A stretch of 64,000 nt of DNA from Treponema sp. (GCA_016290995.1 JAEEVR010000002.1:62001-126000), one strand, 5' to 3'. Counted from the first letter of the stretch, positions 52,943-61,917 are shown. The notes: generated from the sequence alone by a model not told the origin. Numbers and translations: made by a program.

Positions 52943-53737
52943 TTAGAAAGCCGCGACGACTTCGCCGTTGGGGAAAGTCTTTTTGATCCAATCCTTTACT
53001 TTCTGGCTCTGCAAGGCCTGAACGAGGGCTGTAACGCGGGGATCCTTTTCGTTGCCTTTCTTTACAACGATGATGTTAACATACGGAGAATCCTTTCCTT
53101 CAACGAAAAGTCCGTCTTTGGCGGCTGAAAGGCCCGCGGGAATCGCGTAGTTTCCGTTGATTGTGGCGGCGTCAACGTCGGCCAAAACGCGCGGAAGGCT
53201 TGCGGCGTCAGTTTCGATGAACTGAAGCTTTTTGTCGTTCTTTACTACGTCAAGCGGAGTGGCTGTGATTCCGGCCTTTTTGTCAAGGGTGATCAAGCCG
53301 GCGGCCTGCAACAAGAGCAAGGCGCGTCCGCCGTTTGTCGGGTCGTTGGGAATGGCGATCTTAGCCTTGGCGGGAAGGTCGGCCAATTTCTTGTACTTCT
53401 TTGAATACAAGGCGAAAGGCTCGATGTGAACGCCGCCGGCGTTTACAAGGTGGTAGCCCTTGTCCTTGTTTGTGGCTTCCATGTAGGGAGTGTGCTGGTC
53501 AAAGTTGGCGTCAAGCTCGCCAGACTCAAGGGCGTCGTTCAAGATAACGTAGTCTGTCATCTCGCGGATGTCAAGCTTGTAGCCTTTGGCTTCTACATCA
53601 GCCTTTACCAATTCAAGGAGCTGTACGTGCGGAACGGGAGTCGCGCCGATTACGAGCGGACCGTCTTTCTTGTTCTTTTTGGCGAATACCGAAGCGGCGG
53701 CCAAGAGAACCAATGCTGTCAAAAGAATCTTTTTCAT
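52943..53737 (-). CDS. metQ: MetQ-type methionine-binding protein, not lipidated
   Basis: Binding protein of a D/L-methionine ABC importer; 264 residues with the NlpA pattern LVIGATPVPHVQLLEL, NDALESGELDANFDQHTPYM and IAIPNDPTNGGRALLLLQ. The signal peptide ends ASVFAKK without a lipobox cysteine, unlike the usual lipoprotein MetQ, so it should be free in the periplasm. GGAGG precedes the ATG, and the gene has its own promoter in the gap after metI. Confidence 0.9.
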   Translation of the reverse strand: MKKILLTALVLLAAASVFAKKNKKDGPLVIGATPVPHVQLLELVKADVEAKGYKLDIREMTDYVILNDALESGELDANFDQHTPYMEATNKDKGYHLVNAGGVHIEPFALYSKKYKKLADLPAKAKIAIPNDPTNGGRALLLLQAAGLITLDKKAGITATPLDVVKNDKKLQFIETDAASLPRVLADVDAATINGNYAIPAGLSAAKDGLFVEGKDSPYVNIIVVKKGNEKDPRVTALVQALQSQKVKDWIKKTFPNGEVVAAF

Positions 53738-53775
53738 TTTATTACCTCCATTTCCTAGCGGAAAAGTATGTTTTA

Positions 53776-53804
53776 TTTATACCGATTTAAGCTTTTATTG
53801 TCAA
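53776..53804 (-). promoter_or_regulatory. Internal promoter for metQ
   Basis: TTGACA (53799-53804), 17 bp, TATAAA (53776-53781) on the minus strand in the 111-base gap between metI and metQ. It would give extra binding protein relative to the membrane components. Confidence 0.7.
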
Positions 53805-53848
53805 GCGCTTTTTTAAAAAAAACAAATTTTTTTTGCAAAAGTAACAGA

Positions 53849-54499
53849 TTAGCGAGAAGCCAGCATTTTGTTGGAAATTCTCGTTCCCACAAACTGTATC
53901 GCCTCAACCAAGACCAAAATTACGATTACCGACCAGAACATTACGTCAGTCCTAAAGCGCTGGTAGCCGTAGCGGATCGCAAGGTCTCCCAAGCCGCCGC
54001 CGCCAATCGCTCCGGCCATGGCCGAATATCCGATTAAGTTTATAATTGTAAGCGTGACGCCCGAAACAATCGAAGGCATCGCCTCGGGAATCAAAACCTT
54101 AAAGATTATCTGGCGGTTTTGGCTGCCCATCGCGCGGGCGGCCTTTACCACTTCTGGATCGACTTCGTTAAGGGCGCTTTCGATAACGCGGGCTACAAAG
54201 GGAGCGGCGGCGATGCTTAAGGGCACGATTGTAGCCACCGTTCCGATGCTGGTTCCCAAAATCAAGCGGGACAAGGGAAAGAGCAAAATCATCAAGATGA
54301 TAAAGGGGAACGAGCGCAACACGTTAACCACGCGGCTTATGATCGCGTTTAGCTTTTTTTTGGGCGTGATGCCGCTGGGGCCTGTCATGCACAAAAGGAT
54401 TCCCAAAGGAAAACCCAGCAAGGTTGAGAACAAGGTACTAAAGACAACCATTTCCAAAGTTTGCAATGTCGCTTTTGAAACAAGTGTGAATATTTGCAT
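53849..54499 (-). CDS. metI: MetI, methionine ABC transporter permease
   Basis: A 216-residue permease with five predicted helices and the EAA loop region AARAMGSQNRQIIFKVLIPEA. The N-terminal TLQTLEMVVFSTLFSTLLGF and later GYSAMAGAIGGGGLGDLAI match MetI. Its start overlaps the metN stop by one base (TAATG at 54499), as expected for a tightly coupled importer. Confidence 0.94.
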   Translation of the reverse strand: MQIFTLVSKATLQTLEMVVFSTLFSTLLGFPLGILLCMTGPSGITPKKKLNAIISRVVNVLRSFPFIILMILLFPLSRLILGTSIGTVATIVPLSIAAAPFVARVIESALNEVDPEVVKAARAMGSQNRQIIFKVLIPEAMPSIVSGVTLTIINLIGYSAMAGAIGGGGLGDLAIRYGYQRFRTDVMFWSVIVILVLVEAIQFVGTRISNKMLASR

Positions 54500-55491
54500 T
54501 ACTCTTCCTCCACAATGACGCCGCGGTCTTTTAAGAAAGCGACGGCCTTTTGCAATTCGTTGCCGCTGATGTCGGCGCGCAAAACGCCGACCTTTTTGCT
54601 TTGAACGTCTTGGATGCCGCCGCCGCGAATGTTTACTTCTATGTCAAACTTCTTTATCAATTCGTTTACAAGCGGCTCGTCGGTTTTGGGGCCTTCAAAG
54701 CGCAAGACGTATCCGCCCTTTTGGTCCGACCACTGAACGTAGTTGGCCGCGCGGATGTTGGCCATAAACTCTTTTGTGATCGCGGCTTTTGGCTGGGTGA
54801 AAATCTGGGCTACGCTTCCCTCTTCCACCACGCGGCCTTCGTCCAAAACGCTTACAAGCGAGCAAGCGTCGCGCACGACTTCCATTTGATGGGTGATCAT
54901 CACGACCGTAAGGTTCATCTTTTTTTGCAAGTCTTTGATCAAGTCCAAAATCGCTCGCGTCGTTTGCGGGTCAAGGGCGCTTGTGGCCTCGTCGCAAAAA
55001 AGAATGCTGGGATAGTTGGCAAGGGCGCGGGCAATGGCGACGCGCTGCTTTTGTCCGCCCGAAAGCGAGCTGATCTTTGCGTCGCCGCGGCCGCCAAGCC
55101 CTACCAATTCCAAAAGCTCTTCCACGCGGGTCTTGATTTTGTCCTTGGGCGTTTTGCAAATTTCCAAAGGATAGGCGATGTTGCCCGCGGCCGTGCGGGA
55201 ACTGAACAAGTTGAAATTTTGGAAAATCATTCCGGCGTGGCGGCGCTGCTCGATCAAGTCGTACTTTGAAAGGTTGTCAACGCGCTTGTCGTCGTACCAA
55301 ACGGCTCCGTTGTCGGGCCGCTCAAGCAGGCTTATAAGGCGGACAAGGGTTGATTTTCCCGCGCCGCTTTTTCCGATGATTCCGTAGATTGTGTTTGAAG
55401 GAATTTCAAGGCTTACGCCGTTTACCGCTCGCACCAACGTTCCGTCGGCAAGATGGTATTCCTTTTGAAGGTTTTCTAGCTTTATGGACAT
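54499..55491 (-). CDS. metN: MetN, methionine ABC transporter ATPase with NIL domain
   Basis: A 330-residue ATPase with Walker A GKSGAGKST, signature LSGGQKQRVAIARAL, Walker B ILFCDEATSALDP and H-loop TVVMITHQM, followed by a C-terminal NIL/ACT-like regulatory domain (about 255-330) that binds methionine and inhibits transport in characterised members. GAGAGG precedes the ATG. It is 13 bases downstream of an acyltransferase gene on the same strand, so no SAM riboswitch precedes it. Confidence 0.94.
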   Translation of the reverse strand: MSIKLENLQKEYHLADGTLVRAVNGVSLEIPSNTIYGIIGKSGAGKSTLVRLISLLERPDNGAVWYDDKRVDNLSKYDLIEQRRHAGMIFQNFNLFSSRTAAGNIAYPLEICKTPKDKIKTRVEELLELVGLGGRGDAKISSLSGGQKQRVAIARALANYPSILFCDEATSALDPQTTRAILDLIKDLQKKMNLTVVMITHQMEVVRDACSLVSVLDEGRVVEEGSVAQIFTQPKAAITKEFMANIRAANYVQWSDQKGGYVLRFEGPKTDEPLVNELIKKFDIEVNIRGGGIQDVQSKKVGVLRADISGNELQKAVAFLKDRGVIVEEE

Positions 55492-55504
55492 TTACGATCC
55501 TCTC

Positions 55505-56410
55505 TTACTTGTCTTTGCTTTCTTTACCGCCAGCCTGCTCCGCTAAGTAAGCGTCGTAGCCTTTTTGGAAGATTTCTTCCAAGGTGAACTTGGCGTTTAT
55601 CGTGTCGGGCTCGCGGCCGTATGTTTCCTTGTAACATTCGCATTGCGCCTTAAAGGCCTCGTCGCGAAGATAGGCGATGTTTTCCTTGCGGCTAAGCTCG
55701 GCCTTGGGGTAAATGGGCTTTAAGACGTGGATTTCGCCGCGCTTTCGCTTAAAGAAAAGCTTTTCCAAACCGCGGGGCTGTCTCCAAGTGATAAAAAGCG
55801 GAATGACAGGCACGTTGTTCATCGCGGCGGCGTGAAAGGCTCCGTCCATAAATGGACGAGGCTGCTCGTAGTAAGGCCACATTGACTTTTCGGGGAAGAA
55901 CAAAACCGAGCCGCGCTTTTGGTGAAGAACTTCGTTTACCGCGGCGGTAAATTTTTTCATCGCGCTAAAATTGGAGCTTAACGGAAAGATTCCGCCGGCG
56001 CGCATTACGCTTCCCAAAAGGCCGGTCATATTGTTGAACTCGGCGACGACGATGTAAAGCTTGTGGCCCCAGCAGGCCCAGCGCGACATTTCGTTGTCAA
56101 GGTTGTGGACGTGGTTGCAGACAAAGACGCAGTTTTTTATTCCGCGCAAATTCTTTCTTCCGTAGTAGCCGTCGCCGATCAAACACCAGCAGCCGGGCCT
56201 GGCCAAAGCGAAAAAGGACGAGCGAATTAAAAGCGTTCCAAGATTGTTAAGAAAGCCCTTTCGCTTGTACTGAAAGTTTTCGTCAACGCGCTGCATCAAG
56301 CGCCAGTCGGGCTCTTGAATTTCGCAGTTGTAGTTACCCTTTTGTTCGGCAATCTTTATGTTTTTTTGCTGCTCCTCATAGGGAAGCTGCTCAACTCCGG
56401 CGTATTTCAC
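55505..56410 (-). CDS. PlsC-like acyltransferase
   Basis: A 301-residue lysophospholipid-type acyltransferase. Its motif I is CNHVHNLDN (H-x4-D), with the central FPLSSNFSAM segment, LFFPEKSMW as a variant of FPEGT, and VPVIPLF as motif IV. I choose a GTG at 56410 because AAAGGA lies seven bases upstream and it overlaps the glycosyltransferase stop as GTGA; a TTG at 56437 is the longer alternative. No clear membrane helix beyond one hydrophobic stretch. Coupling to a glycosyltransferase suggests glycolipid or lipid-anchored glycan synthesis; the acceptor is unknown. Confidence 0.8.
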   Translation of the reverse strand: MKYAGVEQLPYEEQQKNIKIAEQKGNYNCEIQEPDWRLMQRVDENFQYKRKGFLNNLGTLLIRSSFFALARPGCWCLIGDGYYGRKNLRGIKNCVFVCNHVHNLDNEMSRWACWGHKLYIVVAEFNNMTGLLGSVMRAGGIFPLSSNFSAMKKFTAAVNEVLHQKRGSVLFFPEKSMWPYYEQPRPFMDGAFHAAAMNNVPVIPLFITWRQPRGLEKLFFKRKRGEIHVLKPIYPKAELSRKENIAYLRDEAFKAQCECYKETYGREPDTINAKFTLEEIFQKGYDAYLAEQAGGKESKDK

Positions 56411-57756
56411 TGTTCCATCCTTTCGACTTGAATCCAACTTTGCTTGGCCTTTTTGTGAGTCAAAAGCAAGTAATATGACTCAATGTAAAATTGAGCGTAC
56501 TGGGTGATGTAAAAGGGATTTACAATCAACGCAAAAAGCTTTTCAAAGACGCTAATCGTGTACATCGCGCGGTCTTCGACAAAGGCGATGGCTGTGTAAA
56601 AGAAAAGCGTTCCGTACAAGACTAAGATGATTTTTATCGCGCTATGGAGCGAAAACCAATCCAAAGTTTGCAGCGCGAAAAACTTGTAGGCCGCGTCGGC
56701 CAAAAAAGCCAAGGCGCATACAGCCGTTCCCGCAAAGTAAATGTAAAGCGGAATAAACGAAAAGAGATAGTCAAAGCAGCCCCAAAAATTGCCCGAAACG
56801 ACTTCGGCCTGCTTAGGGTCGCGCTCCACAGAAGTCTTGCTTCCGCTAAAAAAGTCGCGGACGTATTTCCAGAATTTTTTTGAAACTTCCTTTCCGTATT
56901 TTACGCCAACCTGAGCGTAGCCCATAAGCCAGCGGCGGCGGCGGGCGTTGCAGCTGCGGAGCGAAATGCCCTCCTCCGTATAGGTGACGGCGTACTCGTA
57001 ATAATAGCTGGCCCAATTGTTCAGGAGAGCGGTTACGGTAAGCTCAAAGTCTTCGGTCATCGATCGGTAGGGCCAGCCGCCCATTTGCTGGACCAAGTCA
57101 CGGCGGACCATAATGCCGGTTCCGCAAATAGTGTTGGACATGTTGCGCTCGCTTCTAAAGCAGTTTCCCATTTTGTCAAGGAAGGTGTAAGTGAGCGCGT
57201 TGCAGTTTACCGCCCAGGAACGATATTTTTTTCCGTACAAATAATTCTTTACCATGCGCTTGCCCAAAATTATTTGCTTGTCCAAAACAAGCGCGTTGTT
57301 CATTTCCATCACAAAGTTGGCGTCAACGATGTTGTCAGCGTCAACGATTGCAAAGGCCGCGTAGCTGTTTTTGGAATCGCTCAAAAGGTCTTGCAAAATT
57401 CCGTCAAGCGCCTGGCCCTTGCATGTTTGGTTGGGAACGACTTTTGAGTAAGTGTTTTTGTATGTGGCCGCAAGCTGAATGTTGGGGTCGGCCTCGTCTC
57501 CGACGACGACGTATGTGTCGTAAAAATCTTTGTCGTAGGTTTGGGCGGCCAGGCTGTCAAGCAAGACGCGAAGGCCTTTTTCGTTTTTGGCCGGAACGAT
57601 AACGGCCAATTTATTTTTTGTGGGATTTTCAAAATGCTTTGGCCGCTTTAGGCCTGCGATGTAATAGCGAATTCGCGGCAAGTACAAAACAAAGGAGAGA
57701 ACGCAGATAAAAACGTAGACGTTGAACAAAAATTCCGCTTGAAAAGAATTAAGCAT
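56407..57756 (-). CDS. Membrane glycosyltransferase family 2
   Basis: A 449-residue GT-A fold transferase. An N-terminal transmembrane helix (about 10-27) precedes the catalytic domain with VIVPAKNEKGLRVLLDSLAA, the DxD-like IVDADN, the TEDFELT motif and ARRRRWLMG (Q/RxxRW type), as in processive or lipid-modifying GT2 enzymes. Three or four C-terminal transmembrane helices follow. The start of transcription predicted from TTGACT, 17 bp, TATTCT falls on the ATG at 57756, and there is no ribosome site. It heads the unit leading into the acyltransferase and metNI. Confidence 0.85.
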   Translation of the reverse strand: MLNSFQAEFLFNVYVFICVLSFVLYLPRIRYYIAGLKRPKHFENPTKNKLAVIVPAKNEKGLRVLLDSLAAQTYDKDFYDTYVVVGDEADPNIQLAATYKNTYSKVVPNQTCKGQALDGILQDLLSDSKNSYAAFAIVDADNIVDANFVMEMNNALVLDKQIILGKRMVKNYLYGKKYRSWAVNCNALTYTFLDKMGNCFRSERNMSNTICGTGIMVRRDLVQQMGGWPYRSMTEDFELTVTALLNNWASYYYEYAVTYTEEGISLRSCNARRRRWLMGYAQVGVKYGKEVSKKFWKYVRDFFSGSKTSVERDPKQAEVVSGNFWGCFDYLFSFIPLYIYFAGTAVCALAFLADAAYKFFALQTLDWFSLHSAIKIILVLYGTLFFYTAIAFVEDRAMYTISVFEKLFALIVNPFYITQYAQFYIESYYLLLTHKKAKQSWIQVERMEQ

Positions 57757-57762
57757 TTCAAT

Positions 57763-57791
57763 AGAATAATTTAATCGACGTAAAAAGTCAA
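57763..57791 (-). promoter_or_regulatory. Leaderless-type promoter of the GT2 unit
   Basis: TTGACT (57786-57791), 17 bp, TATTCT (57763-57768) on the minus strand; predicted start 57756 is the A of the ATG. Confidence 0.65.
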
Positions 57792-57807
57792 TAATGAGGT
57801 ATATGAC

Positions 57808-58773
57808 ATGAAAATGACTGGAAAGAAGATAATTTCGGCGGCCCTTTTGATTGTTTTTGCGGGCCTTTTGTTCGCCGAAAGCGAAGACGAAATGAAAAAG
57901 CGCATCCTTAAGAACGCGGACCTTTCGGGAGAAAGCGCCTCGGACCTTATGGCCGCCGACGACGGCGAGGACAAGTTCGCCAACTCAAAAAACGCGCCAA
58001 AGCGGCTTCCGTCGGAATTTCCCCGCGACGTTCCCTACACAAAAGCCGGAGTCGATTTTTGCGAGGCTCACTACGGCCATAAAATTTTCAACGAAGAAGG
58101 CCGCAAGCGCTACTACGAGGCGAGCGTAAAGGCCGCCGAAGAAATGACGGACGAATACTCAAAATTAATAACGCTTGCCCGCGCGGACTACTACTACGGC
58201 CTTTCGATTATGGAAAGCTTTGACCTTACCAGCTTGGACAACATGGACTTGGGCGACACAAAGTCGACCGAAAGCATAAACGACAGGGCCGGCGCCTACT
58301 TTGACAAGGCGATTGACGAATGCAACAAAGCGCTCAAAATCAAAAAAGGAAGCGACGGCTACTCCACTTTGGCGCAAGCGATTTCGATGAACTGCACGGC
58401 AAAGAACGTTTCTTACGTTTTGGCCAACGGCCTTAAGGTCCGCGCCAACGCAAAAAAAGCCGTGGCGCTGGATTACTCAAACGGCTTGGGCCAATTTATG
58501 GTCATCGCGCAGGACGCCTACGCTCCCTGGCCCTTCTGCAAGCTTAAGTCAAGCCGCAAGGCCTTGTTGCGCGTGTTGGACGACAAGTACATAAGAATCG
58601 AACGCTTTGACTACCAAATGATTTATGCCGCGATCGGCTACACTTTCTACAAGCAAAAAAAGTGGGACAAGGCGATTGAATGGTACAATAAAATTTTGGA
58701 GCTTTATCCCCAAAACTTTGCGGCGCGTCAAATGATTAAAAAAATCCAAGACCGCAAGGCCGGAAAAAAGTGA
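57808..58773 (+). CDS. Periplasmic TPR-containing protein
   Basis: A 321-residue exported protein with a signal peptide (IISAALLIVFAGLLFAES) and no lipobox. The mature part is acidic at the start, then helical repeats; the last 40 residues (AAIGYTFYKQKKWDKAIEWY, NKILELYPQNFAARQMI) form a clear tetratricopeptide repeat. TGAGG lies upstream of the ATG. It is divergent from the GT2 gene and convergent with the SDR gene across a double-hairpin repeat. No function is assigned; similar treponemal proteins are poorly characterised. Confidence 0.75.
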   Translation: MKMTGKKIISAALLIVFAGLLFAESEDEMKKRILKNADLSGESASDLMAADDGEDKFANSKNAPKRLPSEFPRDVPYTKAGVDFCEAHYGHKIFNEEGRKRYYEASVKAAEEMTDEYSKLITLARADYYYGLSIMESFDLTSLDNMDLGDTKSTESINDRAGAYFDKAIDECNKALKIKKGSDGYSTLAQAISMNCTAKNVSYVLANGLKVRANAKKAVALDYSNGLGQFMVIAQDAYAPWPFCKLKSSRKALLRVLDDKYIRIERFDYQMIYAAIGYTFYKQKKWDKAIEWYNKILELYPQNFAARQMIKKIQDRKAGKK

Positions 58774-58777
58774 GCTA

Positions 58778-58853
58778 TTGCGGCGCGAAAATTGTGTCCG
58801 CGCCGCAAAAGGAACGAGTCAAGGCTTTAAGCGCAGCGCGCCTTGACCGTTCC
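58778..58853. repeat. 76-nt double-hairpin repeat, copy 2
   Basis: Same structure and length as 7708-7783. The first hairpin has identical arms (58778-58787 and 58799-58808) with a different loop. The second hairpin (58811-58825 with 58840-58853, one bulged A) differs from copy 1 at a single loop base. It lies between the stops of the convergent TPR and SDR genes, four bases after the former. Confidence 0.85.
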
Positions 58854-58859
58854 TAAAAA

Positions 58860-59693
58860 TCACGAGCGGCTCTTGCGGGGGCGCGGGCACTTTAGGTAGG
58901 TCCAGCGCGCCACAAAGTAGCGGCCCACAAAGCGCGACAAAAAGGCCGTGACCTTCCACTTAAGGGCCCAAAGCGCGGTCTTTTTTCCGGCGCGCGCCGA
59001 CTTAAGGCAGTGGCGGACAGTTTTTTCGGCGCTTAGGCCGCCAAGCACTTCCTTGCGCGCCCCGTTAGAGGCCACGTTGGCAAATTCCGTGCTGACGGAG
59101 CCGGGGCACAAGGCGCAAACCTTTATTCCCCGGTCGGCGACTTCGGCGGCGAGGGATTCGCTAAAACTCAAGACATAAGCCTTTGTGGCCGCGTAAACGC
59201 TAAAGTTTCCAAGCGGCATAAAGGCGGCAAGGCTCGCCGTGTTTATCAAGACCGAATCTTTATTCATGTACGGAAGGGCCAGGCCCGCGATTCCCGTAAG
59301 CGAAACGCAATTCAGCTCAACCATGTCAAGCTCGCTTTCCAGCGGCGTGTCGGCGAAGGGGCCGTAAGTTCCAAAGCCCGCGTTGTTGACCAAGACGCGG
59401 ATTTCAAAGCCGTCGTCCTTGCCTTTTTTGTCAATGATTTCTTCGGCGTCCAAAAGAGCTTTAAAGGCCGAAACGCCCGCGCGGCCTGCAAGGTCTATCG
59501 CAAAGGAACGGGCCAAGGGAAGCGTCGGGTTTTCTTTATGGGCGGCGTTTTGCGCGGCCTCGACTTCCTTAAGGCGGTCAAGGCGGCGGGCCAAAAGCCA
59601 AATCTCGTCGGCGCAGGGCTCCGCTCCCAATTGGCGGACAAACTCCGCGCCCATTCCGCTTGACGCTCCGGTTACGATTGCGATGCGCTTCAT
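58860..59693 (-). CDS. Short-chain dehydrogenase/reductase
   Basis: A 277-residue classical SDR: cofactor motif TGASSGMGAEFVRQL, NNAGFG, catalytic Ser in INTASLAAFMP and YAATKAYVLSFSE (Y-x3-K), then LCPGSVSTEF. The Arg-rich start of the cofactor region suggests NADP(H). The C-terminus is basic and hydrophobic and may associate with membrane. The ATG overlaps the DUF4954 stop by four bases with GGAG upstream, so both are made from one message. Substrate is unknown. Confidence 0.88.
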   Translation of the reverse strand: MKRIAIVTGASSGMGAEFVRQLGAEPCADEIWLLARRLDRLKEVEAAQNAAHKENPTLPLARSFAIDLAGRAGVSAFKALLDAEEIIDKKGKDDGFEIRVLVNNAGFGTYGPFADTPLESELDMVELNCVSLTGIAGLALPYMNKDSVLINTASLAAFMPLGNFSVYAATKAYVLSFSESLAAEVADRGIKVCALCPGSVSTEFANVASNGARKEVLGGLSAEKTVRHCLKSARAGKKTALWALKWKVTAFLSRFVGRYFVARWTYLKCPRPRKSRS

Positions 59694-61843
59694 AACAACT
59701 CCAAAAGCCGCTCGTTGAATTGCGCGGTCTGAACCTTAAGGTCGCGCAAGAAGACGTTGTCGTTAATGCTTCCCAAAACGGCGGTCATTTCGTCCGCGTC
59801 GCCGTAAGTCATTTGGCGGAAGGGATCGTCGTAGTCCTTTTTGCGCGAGTAAATCGAGTCGGAATAAATGTCGTTTGAAACAGCCGTGACGTCGGCGATT
59901 ATGTCTTGGAAAATTTCTTTTGTAAAGTCCGAAATCTTTCGCGAGTAAAGCTCCTCCAAAAGATAAATCGCGTAGCGGGCCTTGTAGTCGCCGTAAGAAT
60001 TTTGGCACGCGTCGTAAAATTTATGGACGGCTTCCCATGAGTCGATTTTTTTGGAATTGATTTTGGCGCAAAGCTCGTCGACTTTTTTGGAAGGAAGAAT
60101 TTGTCCTCCGGCGTTGGTCCACTTTGTGTAAAGCTCAATCGCCATAATTTTTTGGATGGCCGAAGCGCTCAATTTTTTTATTTTATGAACGGAGCAAAAT
60201 TCCATCAAGGAGCGGGCGGCAAAGTACTTTACGATTTTTCGGTATTCCTTGTAGGCTTTGACCGGCTTAAGAATAAGGGCGCCGCACTTTTTTTGGCAAA
60301 GCTCGTCTTGCAAGACAAAGTCCGCGTTGGGGTTTTGGTGCAAAAAGTCTTTTGCGGCCTGCAACTTTTGCGCGTCGCCCTTGGCGGCCAAAATGTTTTC
60401 TAGGCCGGCGTCCTGCAAATAATTTTTGGTCAGCTCGATGATGCGCGACAAGGCCGGCAAGATTTGCTGCATCGTGTCGGGCGCCAAAGGATCGGTTTCT
60501 ATGTGCTGGACTTTAACGACCCGCTTGTCGCGCTTTTGGAACTTGTAACGGTTCCGCGCTATGGCGAACATGTTGAACATAAACCAGTAGGCCGGCATTA
60601 TTTGGATCGGCTCGTTCTCCCCTGCCGCCGCGATCAGCGAAAAGGGATACGATATGTTAAGCTCGCGTTGGTAAGAGCCCTTGCTGGCCAAAACAAACGA
60701 GGCGAACTTGGAGTTGTGCTTAAAGTCGGAGCACAAGCCGGGCCAAAAGCCTCGGCCGGCGATAATCTCTCCGTCGGGGCTGCGGGAATTGTGGTTACTG
60801 CCGATAGTGGCGCCCGCCGCTATGTTGGATTGGCCCATGACGGTGGTGGCAATCAAGAACGAAGAGTTGTGGTGCTGTTCGTGGAATGGGAATATCAAGT
60901 TGTTTAAAAGCTCGCAGCACGACACCGTGGAGTTGTCGCCTAAAATTGAGTTCAACAGGCGGGCGCCATACTTTAGCTGGCAATTGCGTCCCAGCACAAA
61001 GCGGACGGCGACCGCTTGGTAAAAGGCGCGGCTTCCGTAGCCCATGATTCCGTTGACCATCTCGACGCCCTCGCCTATTTGGCTTTCCTCTTGCGCGGAC
61101 GACAAAACGGTGATGTTCTTTAACTTAAAGGCGCCCTTGATGTAGGCGCAGTCGCCGATTTTGGCGTCCTTTAAAAGCGTCGTGTTTTTGATTACGGTTT
61201 CGTTTCCAACAGTTCCGTAAGTGTCGTTCTTTTTTGTGTTGCCTTTTTCGGTAAGCTCGACAAAGCGCTTTAAAAGCTTTTTGTCGCCGCGCTTGCGCGA
61301 CCACAAGTAGGCGTCGGCTGGAATCATCGACTCAAAGGGAAGAACGGCGCGTCCGTCGTTTTCGTTGGCGACGCCGATCCAAACGCGGACGTCCTCGCTT
61401 TCGCCCTGCTTTAAGATTCCGTTTCCAAATTTGGAATGCTTGGTGCAAGACATTTCCTGGATGTTAAAAAGAATGACGCCGGATCCGAGGCGGTAGTTTT
61501 CCAAGTAGGCCACGTTGTGAATCGCGTTGTCGTTTCCAGTGACCACGTCGCGCAGCTTGGAATTGTAGATTCCGCACTCCAACTCCAAATCGTGGTATTT
61601 TACCTTTGCGTTCCTAAGCTGGCCCAAAACGACAAAGCCCGAAAAGGCCGAACCGTAAATCAAGTCGGGGTCAAAGCCTTTTTTGCTTACAAGCACGTTG
61701 CTCCAGTCGGAGCGGTCGGAATGGTTGCGGTTCTTTTTTAACGTTTCTATTTCGGCGCCTGTGAGGGCGCGGGTATTTTTAAGGCATTCCTTGGGAAATG
61801 TCGGAGCCGTCGTTTTCTTTTTTGCCGGAGTGATTGTTACCAT
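59690..61843 (-). CDS. DUF4954 protein with left-handed beta-helix region
   Basis: A 717-residue soluble protein matching the DUF4954 family of spirochaetes and Bacteroidetes. The middle (about 90-390) has hexapeptide-like repeats with GSGVILFNI, IGDCAYIKGAFKL, GDNSTVSCCELLN, GQSNIAAGATIGSNHNSRS, which suggest a left-handed parallel beta helix as in acyl- and nucleotidyltransferases. The C-terminal third is helical. The reaction is not known. The ATG at 61843 has no ribosome site and lies exactly where transcription from TATAAT (61850-61855) should start. It is co-transcribed with the SDR gene. Confidence 0.78.
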   Translation of the reverse strand: MVTITPAKKKTTAPTFPKECLKNTRALTGAEIETLKKNRNHSDRSDWSNVLVSKKGFDPDLIYGSAFSGFVVLGQLRNAKVKYHDLELECGIYNSKLRDVVTGNDNAIHNVAYLENYRLGSGVILFNIQEMSCTKHSKFGNGILKQGESEDVRVWIGVANENDGRAVLPFESMIPADAYLWSRKRGDKKLLKRFVELTEKGNTKKNDTYGTVGNETVIKNTTLLKDAKIGDCAYIKGAFKLKNITVLSSAQEESQIGEGVEMVNGIMGYGSRAFYQAVAVRFVLGRNCQLKYGARLLNSILGDNSTVSCCELLNNLIFPFHEQHHNSSFLIATTVMGQSNIAAGATIGSNHNSRSPDGEIIAGRGFWPGLCSDFKHNSKFASFVLASKGSYQRELNISYPFSLIAAAGENEPIQIMPAYWFMFNMFAIARNRYKFQKRDKRVVKVQHIETDPLAPDTMQQILPALSRIIELTKNYLQDAGLENILAAKGDAQKLQAAKDFLHQNPNADFVLQDELCQKKCGALILKPVKAYKEYRKIVKYFAARSLMEFCSVHKIKKLSASAIQKIMAIELYTKWTNAGGQILPSKKVDELCAKINSKKIDSWEAVHKFYDACQNSYGDYKARYAIYLLEELYSRKISDFTKEIFQDIIADVTAVSNDIYSDSIYSRKKDYDDPFRQMTYGDADEMTAVLGSINDNVFLRDLKVQTAQFNERLLELL

Positions 61844-61849
61844 TCTTTT

Positions 61850-61855
61850 ATTATA
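61850..61855 (-). promoter_or_regulatory. -10 element of the DUF4954-SDR unit, leaderless type
   Basis: Perfect TATAAT on the minus strand, seven bases from the ATG A at 61843. The -35 region is weak. Confidence 0.55.
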
Positions 61856-61888
61856 GCGCTAAACCTTTGTTTTTACTAGGGATTTAGG

Positions 61889-61917
61889 TTGAAATCAATT
61901 CAAACTTTCTTTATTAT
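61889..61917 (+). promoter_or_regulatory. Leaderless-type promoter of the M16-like gene
   Basis: TTGAAA (61889-61894), 17 bp, TATTAT (61912-61917). The predicted start at 61924 is one base before the ATG at 61925, and no ribosome site is present. Confidence 0.6.

Noticed and set aside
55491..55505. SAM riboswitch or S-box upstream of metN
   Set aside because: Only 13 bases separate metN from the preceding gene, so there is no room for one.
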